A stretch of DNA of 56,836 bases from Hymenobacter glacialis (GCF_001816165.1 NZ_MDZC01000051.1:1-56836), one strand, 5' to 3'; counted from the stretch's first letter, positions 17,118 through 26,626 are shown. Made by a program: numbers and translations. The notes: generated from the sequence alone by a model not told the origin.

Positions 17118-17125
17118 TACCTTTG
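17118..17125 (+). promoter_or_regulatory. -7 box touching the aspartokinase start
   Basis: TACCTTTG, an exact consensus match, ends 3 bases before ATG 17129 and 6 before ATG 17132. Transcription would begin at or inside the start codon, predicting a leaderless mRNA. This leaves no room for a lysine riboswitch. Confidence 0.6.
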
Positions 17126-17128
17126 CCG

Positions 17129-18391
17129 ATGATGGAAAATATACAGGTGTATAAGTTCGGCGGGGCGTCGGTAAAGGACGCGGCGGCCATTTTAAACCTG
17201 CGGAGCATCGTGCAGGCCCACTCCGGCCCGTTGCTCGTGGTGGTATCGGCAATGGGTAAAACAACCAATGCACTCGAAGAAATTTTTGACTTAGCCTTCA
17301 CGGGCCAAGACTACAGCATTGCGCTGGAAAAGCTGGCGGATTTCCACCGCACCGTGGCCAGCGCCTTGTTAAATAAGCAGGAGGTTGACCTTGTGCTGAA
17401 CGAGTCCCTGGACGGCCTGCAGCGGCAATTAACGAAGACGCGAGCCAATCCCGATAACTACGACCAGCAATACGACCAGGTGGTGAGCTACGGGGAGCTG
17501 CTCTCATCGCGAATTGTGGCAAGGGCTGTGAACGGCAGCTGGCAGGATTGCCGCAACCTTATAGGCACGGACAATAACTGGCGCGAAGCGCGCGTGGACT
17601 GGACCACCAGCGAAGCTAACTTGTGGGCTATGCTACGTGGAAAAGAAACCTCCCTCGCGGCAGGGAGCCCCGTGGTGACCCAAGGCTTTGTTGGCCGAAG
17701 TTCCGACGGCCATACCACTACCCTGGGCCGCGAGGGCTCCGACTACACGGCCGCTGTCCTGGCCTACTGCCTACGGGCCGAGAGCGTGACCATCTGGAAA
17801 GACGTGGCCGGCTTGCTCAACGCTGACCCCAAGATATTCGCGGATACCGTGCGGTACCCGGAAATTAGCTACCGCGAAACCATTGAAATGGCCTACTACG
17901 GCGCGTCGGTCATTCACCCGAAAACGCTGAAGCCGCTGGCCGACCGCAATATTCCCCTGCGGGTGAAGTCGTTTCTGGACCCGGAGGCGGAGGGCACGCT
18001 CATTCACGACTGCCAGCACCCAACGTTGGCCCCGGCCTTTATTCGAAAAACGGACCAGACGCTGCTGTCCTTCGCCAGCAAGGATTTCTCGTTTATCTCG
18101 GAGGAGAACATGGCGGTGATTTTTGCGGCGCTGGCGCAGGCCAAGCTCAAGATTAACGTGATGCAGAACTCGGCCATCAGTTTTTCGGTATGCGTCGACT
18201 ACTCGGAGCGACGGGTGAGCCAGCTGCTGGACGTGCTGCGCGAGCAGTTCACGCTGCATTACAACACGGGCCTCACGCTGTTTACCATCAAAAATTACGA
18301 TGCAGCGAGCATTGCGCGCCTCACCGAAGGCAAACGGCTGCTCCTGGAGCAGCGCACGCGCAGCACCTTTCAGTTTGTTTGCGCTGCGTAG
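17129..18391 (+). CDS. lysC: Monofunctional aspartate kinase
   Basis: First step of the aspartate family pathway (lysine, methionine, threonine). About 420 residues. The N-terminal kinase motif is VYKFGGASVKDAAAI, with VVVSAMGKTTNAL and the substrate region GFVGRSSDGHTTTLGREGSDYTA (quoted in parts: GFVGRSSDG and TTTLGREGSDYTA). An ACT-type regulatory part follows (KINVMQNSAISFSVCVDY). No homoserine dehydrogenase domain is fused. Two adjacent ATGs (17129, 17132) are possible starts; an earlier in-frame TTG at 17123 lies inside the promoter box and is rejected. Feedback control by lysine or threonine is inferred from the ACT region only. Confidence 0.9.
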   Translation: MMENIQVYKFGGASVKDAAAILNLRSIVQAHSGPLLVVVSAMGKTTNALEEIFDLAFTGQDYSIALEKLADFHRTVASALLNKQEVDLVLNESLDGLQRQLTKTRANPDNYDQQYDQVVSYGELLSSRIVARAVNGSWQDCRNLIGTDNNWREARVDWTTSEANLWAMLRGKETSLAAGSPVVTQGFVGRSSDGHTTTLGREGSDYTAAVLAYCLRAESVTIWKDVAGLLNADPKIFADTVRYPEISYRETIEMAYYGASVIHPKTLKPLADRNIPLRVKSFLDPEAEGTLIHDCQHPTLAPAFIRKTDQTLLSFASKDFSFISEENMAVIFAALAQAKLKINVMQNSAISFSVCVDYSERRVSQLLDVLREQFTLHYNTGLTLFTIKNYDAASIARLTEGKRLLLEQRTRSTFQFVCAA

Positions 18392-18464
18392 TGGGGCCTG
18401 CAACCCTCGCGCCCATCCTTATTTATTTCACCCGCGAACCGAGAGTTCGCGACACACTTACCTC

Positions 18465-19238
18465 ATGGAATTTATTCTCGTTACCCCCCAGGCCCGCCCG
18501 GCCGTGGCCCTCATCCAGCTCAACCGGCCCAAAGAGCTGAACGCCCTGAACCTGCAGTTGATGCAGGAAATTCGTGATGCTCTGAAGGCGCTGGACGAGG
18601 ACGACGCCGTGCGCGTGGTGGTGATAACGGGCAACGAGCGCGCCTTTGCCGCCGGGGCCGACATTAAGCAGATGGCCGGTAAAACCGCCATTGATATGCT
18701 CATTACCGACCAGTTCAGCACCTGGGACCAGATTCGCAAGTTCCGCAAGCCGCTCATTGGGGCTGTGTCGGGGTTTGCGCTGGGTGGCGGCTGCGAGCTG
18801 GCCATGACCTGCGACATGCTCGTGGCCTCGGAGACGGCCCAGTTCGGGCAGCCCGAAATCCGCATAGGCACCATGCCCGGCGCCGGCGGTACCCAGCGCC
18901 TCACGCGCGCTGTGGGCAAGGCCAAAGCCATGGAAATGGTACTTACCGGCGAGTTTATCTCGGCGCAGGAGGCGCACCGCGTGGGGCTGGTAAACCGCGT
19001 GGTACCGGTGGGCCAGTACCTGGAGGAAGCCTACCGCCTGGCGGCCAGCATTGCGGCCATGAGCCCGGTGGCAGCCCGGCTGGCCAAGGAATCGGTGAAC
19101 CGCTCGTTTGAAACCCATCTGGACGAGGGGCTGCATTTCGAGCGCAAGAACTTCTACCTTACGTTTGCTTCCGAAGACCAAAAAGAAGGCATGGCAGCGT
19201 TTGTGGAAAAGCGCAAGCCGGAATTTAAGGGCCGTTAG
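18465..19238 (+). CDS. Enoyl-CoA hydratase/isomerase (crotonase)
   Basis: 257 residues. The oxyanion-hole segments are AFAAGADIKQM and SGFALGGGCELAMTCD. Both catalytic glutamates of true hydratases are present 20 residues apart, in GGGCE and in FGQPE. This points to hydration of trans-2-enoyl-CoA in fatty-acid or amino-acid breakdown rather than a diverged crotonase. The frame is open far upstream, but ATG 18465 (MEFILVTPQARPAVALIQLN) fits the family start. A 7-bp hairpin (CGCGAAC...GTTCGCG) lies 15-32 bases upstream. Distance from the aspartokinase stop is 73 bases. Confidence 0.93.
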   Translation: MEFILVTPQARPAVALIQLNRPKELNALNLQLMQEIRDALKALDEDDAVRVVVITGNERAFAAGADIKQMAGKTAIDMLITDQFSTWDQIRKFRKPLIGAVSGFALGGGCELAMTCDMLVASETAQFGQPEIRIGTMPGAGGTQRLTRAVGKAKAMEMVLTGEFISAQEAHRVGLVNRVVPVGQYLEEAYRLAASIAAMSPVAARLAKESVNRSFETHLDEGLHFERKNFYLTFASEDQKEGMAAFVEKRKPEFKGR

Positions 19239-19335
19239 TCTGGACCGGCCGTTGTGCCTCATGAAGCTGGGCGTAGCATAACGGCCGGGCTCAAGTCCCG
19301 TACAAGGAATCAACTAACCTCATAATGCTTTCAAA

Positions 19336-19929
19336 ATGGCAGTTCTCGTAGGCAAGCGCGCCCCTTCTTTTAAAGCCACCGCCGTTATTGACGGCACTTT
19401 CGAGGAGGATTTTTCGCTGGACCGGTACCTGGGCAGAAAACACGTGCTGTTCTACTTCTATCCTACCGACTTCAGCCTCATCTGCCCCACCGAGATTCTG
19501 GCCTTTCAAGACCGTCTGCCGGAGTTTGAGCGGCGGGGCGTGGCCGTGGTTGGCTGCTCTACCGATTCGCAGTACGCCCATCTGGCCTGGCAGCTCAAGT
19601 CGCGCGATACGGGCGGCATTGCCGGCGTTAAGTACCCGTTGGTGGCCGATGCCACCAAAACAATTGCGGCCAACTACGACGTGCTGGGCGGGCATTACGA
19701 CTACAATGCCCAGGGCGAGATGACCTACACCGGCTCGCCGATGGCGTACCGCGGCCTGTTTCTCATTGATAAAGACGGCATTGTGCGGCACCAGCTCGTC
19801 AACGACCGGCCCTTGGGCCGTAGCATCAACGAAGCGCTGCGCATGGTGGATGCGTTGCAGCACTACGAGAAAAATGGCGAAGCCTGCCCCGTCGATTGGC
19901 GAGCCGAGGACCACAGCAGCAATTTCTAA
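19336..19929 (+). CDS. Typical 2-Cys peroxiredoxin
   Basis: Thiol peroxidase of 197 residues that reduces hydrogen peroxide and organic hydroperoxides. The peroxidatic Cys50 lies in FYPTDFSLICPTEI, where most relatives have FTFVCPTE. The resolving Cys is at about 184 in GEACPVDW. The Arg of the active site is in the SPMAYRGLFLIDKDG region. The length and the C-terminal resolving Cys mark the AhpC/Prx1 group. Reduction by AhpF or thioredoxin cannot be told from the window. The Kdo transferase gene begins 46 bases later with its own promoter box. Confidence 0.93.
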   Translation: MAVLVGKRAPSFKATAVIDGTFEEDFSLDRYLGRKHVLFYFYPTDFSLICPTEILAFQDRLPEFERRGVAVVGCSTDSQYAHLAWQLKSRDTGGIAGVKYPLVADATKTIAANYDVLGGHYDYNAQGEMTYTGSPMAYRGLFLIDKDGIVRHQLVNDRPLGRSINEALRMVDALQHYEKNGEACPVDWRAEDHSSNF

Positions 19930-19963
19930 CGGCGCTGCTCGTGCGGGCCGGCGTTGCGTGGCG

Positions 19964-19971
19964 TAATTTTG
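19964..19971 (+). promoter_or_regulatory. -7 box 4 bases from the waaA TTG start
   Basis: TAATTTTG matches TAnnTTTG. Four bases separate it from the TTG start, which suggests a leaderless message. Confidence 0.5.
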
Positions 19972-19975
19972 GGGC

Positions 19976-21226
19976 TTGCTCTTCTTCTATAACATAGCCC
20001 TGGGCCTGTATGGCCTGCAGCTGCGCCTGGTAGCGCCTTTTGTGCCCAAAGCCGCCGCCTGGGTAGCAGGGCGCAAGGGCTTGCTGGCCCATATTCGGAA
20101 CTCCATCGGGGCCGATGCGGCACCTCGCGTCTGGTTTCATTGCGCCTCGCTGGGCGAATTTGAGCAGGGCCGGCCTTTGCTCGAAGCGTATCGCCTTGCC
20201 CATCCCGGCACCAAGCTGGTGCTCACATTCTACTCGCCCTCGGGCTACGAAATCCGAAAGAGCTGGCCCGGCGCTGACTATGTCTTTTACCTGCCGCTCG
20301 ATACCGAGTCCAACGCCAAGGCTTTTTTTGACGTCGTCCGGCCCCGGCTCGTGGTGTTTGTGAAATACGAGTTCTGGTACCATTTCCTGAACCAGGCGCA
20401 TGAGCGGGGCATTCCATCCGTGGTCGTATCGGCCATCTTCCGCCCCGACCAGGTTTTCTTCAAGCCCTGGGGAGGGTTTTTCAAAGGAATCCTCAAGCGC
20501 TTTGCCCACATTTTCACCCAGAACGACGCGTCGGCTCAGCTCCTGCGGGCAGCAGGCATCCGCCAGGTGAGCGTAGCCGGCGATACCCGCTTTGACACGG
20601 TGGTGGGCACGGCGGCAGCGTCGCCCCGCTCCCTGCCCCTGGTAAATGCTTTTGTAGCCGATGGAGCGCCCGTGCTGGTAGTAGGCAGCAGCTGGCCCGA
20701 AGACCTGCCGGTTCTGGCGCCCCTCATCCTACGCTACGGCCCCGAATTGCGGGTGCTCGTGGCCCCACACGAGATAACCGAAACCAATTTGCGCCTGGTA
20801 GAGGCCGCCTTTCCGGGTCTGGTGCAGCGGTACTCGCACGCCGATGCGGCCACTGTGGGCCAGGCCCGCATCCTGCTTTTTGATAATATCGGGCTACTCA
20901 GCCAGCTTTACCGCTTCGGCAAATACGCCTACATCGGTGGGGCATTTGGCAAGGGCCTGCACAACACGCTGGAAGCCGCGGCATTTGGCTTGCCGCTGTT
21001 TTTTGGCCCTACCTACGCCAAATTCCAAGAAGCCGTGGAGTTGGTTGCCCTCAAATGCGCGTTTCCAGTAGCAAGCGCAGCGGACCTCGAAACTACTTTT
21101 ACCTACCTCTGGCATCACGAGGAAGCCCGCCTGCGGCTCCAGGACGCCATGCTTGACTACGTGCACGGCCAGGCCGGCGCCACCCGCACCATAATGGCCG
21201 CTCTGCCCGGCCTCACCGCCTCATGA
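19976..21226 (+). CDS. waaA: 3-deoxy-D-manno-octulosonic acid transferase (Kdo transferase)
   Basis: Inner-membrane-associated GT30 glycosyltransferase that adds Kdo to lipid A. 416 residues, beginning at TTG (read as Met) with LFFYNIALGLYGLQLRL as the membrane anchor. Family motifs are RVWFHCASLGEFEQGRPLLEA, KYEFWYHFLNQA, VVGSSWPEDLPVL, APHEI and YIGGAFGKGLHNTLEAAAFG, with short parts shown. No in-frame ATG exists near the family start, which supports the TTG. The stop overlaps the rsgA start by four bases (ATGA), so the two are translationally coupled. Confidence 0.93.
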   Translation: MLFFYNIALGLYGLQLRLVAPFVPKAAAWVAGRKGLLAHIRNSIGADAAPRVWFHCASLGEFEQGRPLLEAYRLAHPGTKLVLTFYSPSGYEIRKSWPGADYVFYLPLDTESNAKAFFDVVRPRLVVFVKYEFWYHFLNQAHERGIPSVVVSAIFRPDQVFFKPWGGFFKGILKRFAHIFTQNDASAQLLRAAGIRQVSVAGDTRFDTVVGTAAASPRSLPLVNAFVADGAPVLVVGSSWPEDLPVLAPLILRYGPELRVLVAPHEITETNLRLVEAAFPGLVQRYSHADAATVGQARILLFDNIGLLSQLYRFGKYAYIGGAFGKGLHNTLEAAAFGLPLFFGPTYAKFQEAVELVALKCAFPVASAADLETTFTYLWHHEEARLRLQDAMLDYVHGQAGATRTIMAALPGLTAS

Positions 21227-22194
21227 CTCCCGACCTCCTCCCTGCTCCTGCTACCCCCAACCCCCTGCTGCACGGCACGGTGGTGAAGTCCACCGGCTCC
21301 TGGTACATCGTGCGCGGCCTCGAAACCGGCCAGCTCTACCGGTGCCGCCTGCGGGGCAAATTCAAGATAAAAGGGTTGAAGGTGAGCAACCCCCTGGCGG
21401 TAGGCGACCACGTGGAGTTCACGGTAGAAGCGCAGGCCGAAGGTGCGGCGGTTATTTCGCACATCGTGCCGCGGCGCAACTACATCATTCGCCGCTCGGT
21501 GCATAAAACCGGTCATTCGCACATTGTGGCCGCAAATCTGGACCAGGCCCTGCTCGTCGTCACGCTGGTATCGCCGGCCACGTCATTCGGCTTTATCGAC
21601 CGGTTCCTGGTCACGGCTGAGGCCTACCACGTGCCCGTCACACTGCTTTTCAATAAAACCGACCTCTACGACGCCGAGGGTTTCGAGTACCAGGCCGAGA
21701 TTGCGGGCATGTACGCCAGCCTGGGCTACCCCAGCCTCACCTGCGCGGCCACTACCGGCGAAGGCGTCCCGGAAATCGACCACCTGCTCGATGGGAAAGT
21801 AAGCCTGCTGGCCGGCCACTCCGGCGTGGGCAAGAGCACGCTCATCAATGCCCTGGTGCCCGACCTGGACCTGAAAACGGCCGAAATCAGCGAATTTTCT
21901 GACAAAGGCGTGCACACCACCACGTTTGCCGAAATGCTGGAGGTGCGCCCCGGCACCCACATCATCGACACGCCAGGCATCAAAGAACTGGGCCTTGTGG
22001 ACATGCCCCCGGCGGAGCTGGCCGGGTACTTTCCCGAAATGCGCGCCCTGCTCAACCAGTGCCGCTACCACAACTGCCAACACACCCACGAGCCCGGCTG
22101 CGTGGTGCGCGAGGCCGTGGACCAGGGCCGCATCGCCCTCCCCCGCTACGACAGCTACTTGAGCATGCTGGCCGGCGAAGACAACCGGCATTAA
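21223..22194 (+). CDS. rsgA: Ribosome small subunit GTPase RsgA
   Basis: Circularly permuted GTPase for late 30S maturation, 323 residues. An N-terminal OB-fold (about 15-95) is followed by the permuted G domain: LFNKTDLYD (G4) comes before GHSGVGKSTLIN (G1) and IDTPGIKELGL (G3). The C-terminal zinc finger is CRYHNCQHTHEPGC. The N-terminus carries about 15 extra Pro/Leu-rich residues before the OB-fold. It overlaps waaA by four bases. A strong terminator follows. Confidence 0.95.
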   Translation: MTPDLLPAPATPNPLLHGTVVKSTGSWYIVRGLETGQLYRCRLRGKFKIKGLKVSNPLAVGDHVEFTVEAQAEGAAVISHIVPRRNYIIRRSVHKTGHSHIVAANLDQALLVVTLVSPATSFGFIDRFLVTAEAYHVPVTLLFNKTDLYDAEGFEYQAEIAGMYASLGYPSLTCAATTGEGVPEIDHLLDGKVSLLAGHSGVGKSTLINALVPDLDLKTAEISEFSDKGVHTTTFAEMLEVRPGTHIIDTPGIKELGLVDMPPAELAGYFPEMRALLNQCRYHNCQHTHEPGCVVREAVDQGRIALPRYDSYLSMLAGEDNRH

Positions 22195-22208
22195 CCGACC
22201 TGAAATCC

Positions 22209-22247
22209 AAAAAAAAGCCCCGCCGGTTCTCACCAGCGGGGCTTTTT
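22209..22247. terminator. Bidirectional terminator between rsgA and fasciclin gene
   Basis: GCCCCGC stem with a 12-base loop, flanked by A-tract and T-tract, between convergent genes. Confidence 0.9.
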
Positions 22248-22264
22248 GCAGGAACTAAGTTGCT

Positions 22265-22882
22265 TTACTTAGCAGGTGGCAGAATCACGGAGTCAATAAC
22301 GTGGGTCACGCCGTTGCTGGAGATAACGTCGGCGATTTGTACGGTAGCGGGGGCATCTTTGCCGTTGCCAACCATCACCATGCCGTCTTTCACGGTTACT
22401 TTCAGTTTCTCACCGTTCACGGTGGTCAGCTCCTGGCCGTCTTTCAGGTCGGCAGCCACGAGGCGACCGGCGATAACGTGGTAGGTGAGCACACCGGCCA
22501 GTTTGGCTTTGCTGGCGGGCTCCATCAGGCCAGCTACAGCACCCTTAGGCAGCTTGTCGAAAGCGGCGTTGGTGGGAGCAAATACGGTGAAAGGGCCGGC
22601 ACCTTTGAGGGTTTCAACCAGGCCAGCAGCTTTCACAGCCGACACCAGCGTGCTCACGCTCGAAGCGCCAGCGGCGTTGTCCACGATGTCCTTGTCAGCC
22701 GTCATGGCCACACCGTCTACCATTACGCCCTCCGGCTTGGCCATGCGAGACGAGTCACCTTCCATGGTGGCTTCCATGTCGGTGGCCACTACTTCGGTTT
22801 CGGTCTTGGTTTCGGTGCTGCAGCTAGCCAGCATGAGCGACGTGGCCAAAGCGGCCAAAAGGGGGGCAAATTGCTTTTTCAT
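22265..22882 (-). CDS. Fasciclin-domain lipoprotein
   Basis: 205 residues. The lipoprotein signal has its lipobox in SLMLASCST (Cys at about 21). A short Glu/Thr-rich spacer is followed by one FAS1 domain (about 70-203), recognised by [44 protein letters not shown] and [14 protein letters not shown]1 proteins act in adhesion or matrix contacts at the cell surface; the ligand is unknown. The start is the ATG at 22882, which gives the ideal MKKQFAPLL signal. Confidence 0.92.
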   Translation of the reverse strand: MKKQFAPLLAALATSLMLASCSTETKTETEVVATDMEATMEGDSSRMAKPEGVMVDGVAMTADKDIVDNAAGASSVSTLVSAVKAAGLVETLKGAGPFTVFAPTNAAFDKLPKGAVAGLMEPASKAKLAGVLTYHVIAGRLVAADLKDGQELTTVNGEKLKVTVKDGMVMVGNGKDAPATVQIADVISSNGVTHVIDSVILPPAK

Positions 22883-23064
22883 GAAAAATGAAGTGAATTG
22901 GGTACTGTAAGAATTAATATCTGCGAATATGAGGATTCGCCGTCGAGCTTACGAAATGCGAAACCCCTTTGGATGTTTCGGACCCAACCGATTTCCTACC
23001 TTCGTTGTTATAGCAGCCCCGCAAAGGGCCTACCATTTATTTCTTCCTCCAAACCCGAGAATTC

Positions 23065-23526
23065 ATGAAAACTGCCGAAATCCACACCAAGAAAGGTGTT
23101 ATGAAGGTTGAATTTTACGAGCAGGACGCTCCGAAAACCGTTAAAAACTTTATTGACCTGGCCGAAAAAGGCTATTACGACGGCCTGAAATTTCACCGCG
23201 TCATCCCAAACTTTGTGATTCAGGGCGGCTGCCCCAACACCCGCGCAGGCGCCAATGGCCAGCCCGGCACCGGCGGCCCCGGCTACAAGATTGACTGCGA
23301 AACCAGCGGCAACAACCAGTACCACGAGCGCGGCGCCCTGAGCATGGCCCACGCCGGCAAAAACACTGGCGGCTCGCAGTTCTTCGTGGTGCACGACCGC
23401 CAGAACACCGCCCACCTCGACCGCGTGCACACCGTATTCGGCAAAGTAGTAGAAGGCGTGGAGGTTATCGACCAGATTCAGGCCAACGACGAAATCGAAA
23501 AGATTGTGGTGAAGGAGCAGGCGTAA
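23065..23526 (+). CDS. Cyclophilin-type peptidyl-prolyl isomerase
   Basis: 153 residues without a signal peptide, so a cytosolic proline isomerase that helps protein folding. Active-site residues are in [13 protein letters not shown] (Arg, Gln), [19 protein letters not shown] and [12 protein letters not shown]. The tryptophan that binds cyclosporin in human cyclophilin A is His here, as is common in bacteria. The start is ATG 23065. A weak TACCTTCG box lies at 22997-23004, giving a leader of about 55 bases. The palindromic repeat B follows 18 bases after the stop. Confidence 0.94.
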   Translation: MKTAEIHTKKGVMKVEFYEQDAPKTVKNFIDLAEKGYYDGLKFHRVIPNFVIQGGCPNTRAGANGQPGTGGPGYKIDCETSGNNQYHERGALSMAHAGKNTGGSQFFVVHDRQNTAHLDRVHTVFGKVVEGVEVIDQIQANDEIEKIVVKEQA

Positions 23527-23544
23527 GCTCTTGCCTAAAAACCA

Positions 23545-23642
23545 GAACGTCATGCTGAGCGCAGTCGAAGCATCTCTACCGCCATACTAAAATTGATTAG
23601 TAGCGCGGTAGAGATGCTTCGACTTCGCTCAGCATGACGTTC
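23545..23642. repeat. Intergenic palindromic repeat, copy B
   Basis: Arms of 38 bases starting GAACGTCATGCTGAGC and reaching CATCTCTACCGC, with one mismatch between arms, around a loop of about 22 bases. It lies between the convergent cyclophilin and DUF3109 genes. It shares its outer arms with the copies at 3181 and 27434, but its variable block reads GCAGTC, with GAAGTC as the equivalent on the other arm. Confidence 0.9.
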
Positions 23643-23658
23643 TTTTTTGGCGTTTTTG

Positions 23659-24237
23659 TTACTTTTTCTCCGGCGTCGGGTTCTCAATTTCCCGCACTAG
23701 CTCCCCGTACCAGTCCTCGCCGTACTTGCGAATAAGCGGGTCTTTCAGAAACTGGTATATCTTCACCCCGAGGGTACTGCCGAACGAGCAGGCCGGATTG
23801 CAAATACCCCACCGGTCGTAGTTAAGCGCCTCAAAGCCCTCGTATTTGGTAATGCGAATGGGGTACAGGTGGCAGCTGATGGGCTTTTTGAAGGTAGTAG
23901 CACCGGCCAGGTAGGCTTGCTCGATGCCGCATTTCAGAATGCCGCGCTCGTCGTAGAGGGCGTAGGCGCACTCCTTATCGTCGATGGTGGTGGTGCTGAA
24001 ATCGCCTTCCCAGTCCTTAATGTACAGGCCCTGCGCCTCAATGGCCGCCCGGCCCGCATCGGTGAGAAAGGGCTTGATGTTGGCGTATTCCTGCTCCAGA
24101 ATCTTGAGCTCGGGCTCTTCGAGTGGGGCGCCCAAGTCGCCCTCCACGCAGCAGGCGCCCTTGCAGGCTTCGAGGTTGCAGACAAAAAAGTTGTCGGCGA
24201 TGTCGTCGGAGATGACCGTTTCTTGAATAATAATCAT
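23659..24237 (-). CDS. DUF3109 family cysteine-rich protein
   Basis: 192 residues, function unknown. The N-terminal half holds a Cys cluster ([17 protein letters not shown]), with more Cys in KECAYAL, LKCGIEQ, ISCHLYP and [10 protein letters not shown]. This pattern is like the YkgJ zinc/iron-chelating group and suggests metal binding. The ATG at 24237 ([18 protein letters not shown]) is the family start; the longer frame from 24261 would run through the promoter box. It is divergent from uvrD with only 101 bases between the start codons. Confidence 0.85.
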   Translation of the reverse strand: MIIIQETVISDDIADNFFVCNLEACKGACCVEGDLGAPLEEPELKILEQEYANIKPFLTDAGRAAIEAQGLYIKDWEGDFSTTTIDDKECAYALYDERGILKCGIEQAYLAGATTFKKPISCHLYPIRITKYEGFEALNYDRWGICNPACSFGSTLGVKIYQFLKDPLIRKYGEDWYGELVREIENPTPEKK

Positions 24238-24242
24238 TAGAA

Positions 24243-24250
24243 CAAAGATA
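24243..24250 (-). promoter_or_regulatory. -7 box 5 bases from the DUF3109 start
   Basis: The minus strand reads TATCTTTG, then TTCTA, then ATG. Exact consensus match; predicts a leaderless mRNA. Confidence 0.55.
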
Positions 24251-24276
24251 ACCCCGCCCACGGGGCTAGAAATTCG

Positions 24277-24307
24277 TTGCGCCCCCTACCCGGTGGCCGT
24301 ATCTTTG
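24277..24307 (+). promoter_or_regulatory. Complete Bacteroidota promoter of uvrD
   Basis: TTG at 24277-24279, a 20-base spacer, then TATCTTTG at 24300-24307. This is the best -33/-7 pair in the window and lies 31 bases before the uvrD ATG. Confidence 0.75.
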
Positions 24308-24338
24308 TCAACCGCCCAAAAGGCGGCTTAATTCGCTG

Positions 24339-26585
24339 ATGGCTCTAGATTATTTATCCCTACTGAATGGCTCGCAGGCGGCCGCGGTGATGCAAACCGA
24401 GGGCCCGTGCATGATTATAGCCGGTGCCGGCTCAGGCAAAACCCGGGTACTCACCTACCGCATTGCCAACCTGCTCGAAAAGGGCGTGGACCCGTTCAAC
24501 ATCCTCGCCCTCACCTTCACCAACAAGGCCGCCAAGGAAATGCGCGCCCGCGTAGAAAAGGTGGTGGGCCCAGCGGCCCGCAGCCTGTGGATGGGCACTT
24601 TTCACTCGGTGTTCGCCAAAATCCTGCGTTCCGAAGCTGACAAGATTGGCTACCCGCGCAGCTTCACCATATACGACTCTCAGGATTCTAAAACCCTGAT
24701 GGGCCAGATTGTGAAAGAGCTGGAGCTGGACGACAAGCTCTACAAATCCAGCTTGGTGCTGGGCCGCATCTCGGCCGCCAAAAACAAGCTGATTTCGGTG
24801 AACCAGTACCTCAACGACGCATCCATCAAGGCCGACGACGAGGCGGCCCTCCGGCCCAAAATCGGGGTGTTGTATCAGCAGTACCAGCAACGCTGCTTCA
24901 AGGCCGGCGCCATGGACTTCGACGACTTGCTTTTCAACACCAATGTGCTGTTTAAAGACCACGTGGATGTGTTGAATAAGTACCAGAACATGTTCCGGTA
25001 TGTGATGGTGGACGAGTACCAGGACACCAACTATTCGCAGTATTTAATTACCCGCAAACTGGCCGCGAAAGAGCGGAATATTTGCGTAGTGGGCGACGAT
25101 GCGCAGAGCATTTACGCCTTCCGCGGCGCGGATATTACCAACATTCTCAATTTCGAGAAAGACTACCCCGAATTACAGGTGTTTAAATTGGAGCAGAATT
25201 ACCGCTCCACCAAAAATATTGTCTGGGCGGCGAATTCGGTTATTAAAAACAACCAGGCGCAATTGCGCAAAGACGTATTTTCGGAGAACGAGGATGGCAC
25301 CCTGATTGAGGTGCTAAAAGCGGCTTCCGACAACGAGGAAGGCAAATTGGTGGCTGCTTCCATCTTCGAAGACAAAATGAACGGGCATTTGTCGTACGAC
25401 AATTTTGCTATTCTTTACCGCACCAACGCGCAAAGCCGCGCGATGGAAGAATCGTTGCGGAAATTAAATATCAAATACAAAATTGTTGGGGGCCTGAGCT
25501 TTTATCAGCGCAAGGAAATCAAGGATTTAGTGGCTTATCTGCGCCTCACCGTCAACCAGAACGACGAGCAAGCAATTCGACGGGTAATTAATTACCCGAA
25601 GCGCGGAATTGGTGATACGACCATCAGCAAACTCATTACCACCGCCGACGAGCAGAACCACACCCTGTGGGAAGTGGTGGCCAACGCCGACCAGTTTATG
25701 CCCTCACGGGTGAGCAACCCGGTGGTGGGATTTGCCGAAAAAATCAAGAGCTACATTGCCGTAGCGTCCAAAGAAGATGCCTTTGAAGCAGCCAAGTTCA
25801 TTGCCAAGAACTCGGGCATGCTGGAGGAACTGTATGCTGACAAGAGCATCGAAGGCCTCTCGCGCTACGAAAACATGCAGGAGCTGCTCAACGGCATTAA
25901 AGAATACGTAGACGACCCCGAGCGCGAGGACAAAAGTCTCGGCGCGTTCCTGCAGGACATTGCCCTGGTCACGGATTCCGACTTGAAGGACGCGGCCCAG
26001 GAGGGCGAGGCCGTGACGCTGATGACCATTCACTCGGCCAAGGGCTTGGAATTCCGCAACGTGTACATCGTGGGCATGGAGGAAAATCTCTTCCCCAGCC
26101 AGATGATGATTACCTCGCGGGCCGACTTGGAAGAGGAGCGGCGCCTGTTTTACGTGGCCATTACGCGGGCCGAGAAAAAGCTCACGCTGAGCTACGCCAC
26201 TTCGCGCTACCAGTGGGGCAACCTGCGCAGCTGTGAGAAATCGCGCTTTCTGGACGAAATCGACCCGCAGTACGTCAACTTCAAGTTTGCCGCCGGGCCG
26301 GGCGCGGGCGAGTCGCCATTTCAGCACGTGTTTGAGCGACGCTCGAACCTGGTTCCGGTAGCGCCGCGCAAGGTGCAGGCCACCAAATACGTAGCCCCGG
26401 CCGACTTCACTCCTTCCGATACGTCGAACCTGCAAAGCGGGCAGCGCGTGGAGCACGCCAAGTTCGGCTTTGGCGTGGTGAGTGCCCTCGAAACGCAGCA
26501 GGGCACTACCAAAGCCACCATCCAATTTGAGGAAGTGGGCGAGAAAGTGCTGCTGCTGAGTTTCGCCAAGCTGCGCCTGCACTAA
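24339..26585 (+). CDS. uvrD: UvrD/PcrA-type ATP-dependent DNA helicase
   Basis: 748-residue superfamily 1A 3'-5' helicase for repair and removal of proteins from DNA. Motif I is AGAGSGKTRVLTYR (29-42), Ia is LTFTNKAAKEM, II is VDEYQDTN, III is VVGDDAQSIYAFRGA, IV is LEQNYRSTKNI, V is VTLMTIHSAKGLEF and VI is YVAITRAEKKLTLSY. The C-terminus has the PcrA-like small domain (GQRVEHAKFGFGVVS), which binds RNA polymerase in relatives. Length is normal. It has its own strong promoter and is followed by DUF4290. Confidence 0.94.
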   Translation: MALDYLSLLNGSQAAAVMQTEGPCMIIAGAGSGKTRVLTYRIANLLEKGVDPFNILALTFTNKAAKEMRARVEKVVGPAARSLWMGTFHSVFAKILRSEADKIGYPRSFTIYDSQDSKTLMGQIVKELELDDKLYKSSLVLGRISAAKNKLISVNQYLNDASIKADDEAALRPKIGVLYQQYQQRCFKAGAMDFDDLLFNTNVLFKDHVDVLNKYQNMFRYVMVDEYQDTNYSQYLITRKLAAKERNICVVGDDAQSIYAFRGADITNILNFEKDYPELQVFKLEQNYRSTKNIVWAANSVIKNNQAQLRKDVFSENEDGTLIEVLKAASDNEEGKLVAASIFEDKMNGHLSYDNFAILYRTNAQSRAMEESLRKLNIKYKIVGGLSFYQRKEIKDLVAYLRLTVNQNDEQAIRRVINYPKRGIGDTTISKLITTADEQNHTLWEVVANADQFMPSRVSNPVVGFAEKIKSYIAVASKEDAFEAAKFIAKNSGMLEELYADKSIEGLSRYENMQELLNGIKEYVDDPEREDKSLGAFLQDIALVTDSDLKDAAQEGEAVTLMTIHSAKGLEFRNVYIVGMEENLFPSQMMITSRADLEEERRLFYVAITRAEKKLTLSYATSRYQWGNLRSCEKSRFLDEIDPQYVNFKFAAGPGAGESPFQHVFERRSNLVPVAPRKVQATKYVAPADFTPSDTSNLQSGQRVEHAKFGFGVVSALETQQGTTKATIQFEEVGEKVLLLSFAKLRLH

Positions 26586-26626
26586 TCTTCTGCCGCCAGC
26601 AAGGCCGAGGCATGCATCCATCGACC

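Noticed and set aside
17040..17129. Lysine riboswitch before aspartokinase
   Set aside because: The promoter box touches the start codon, leaving no leader for an aptamer, and no such fold is apparent upstream.
18433..18451. 7-bp hairpin before enoyl-CoA hydratase
   Set aside because: Short stem without T-tract; could easily occur by chance in a GC-rich gap.
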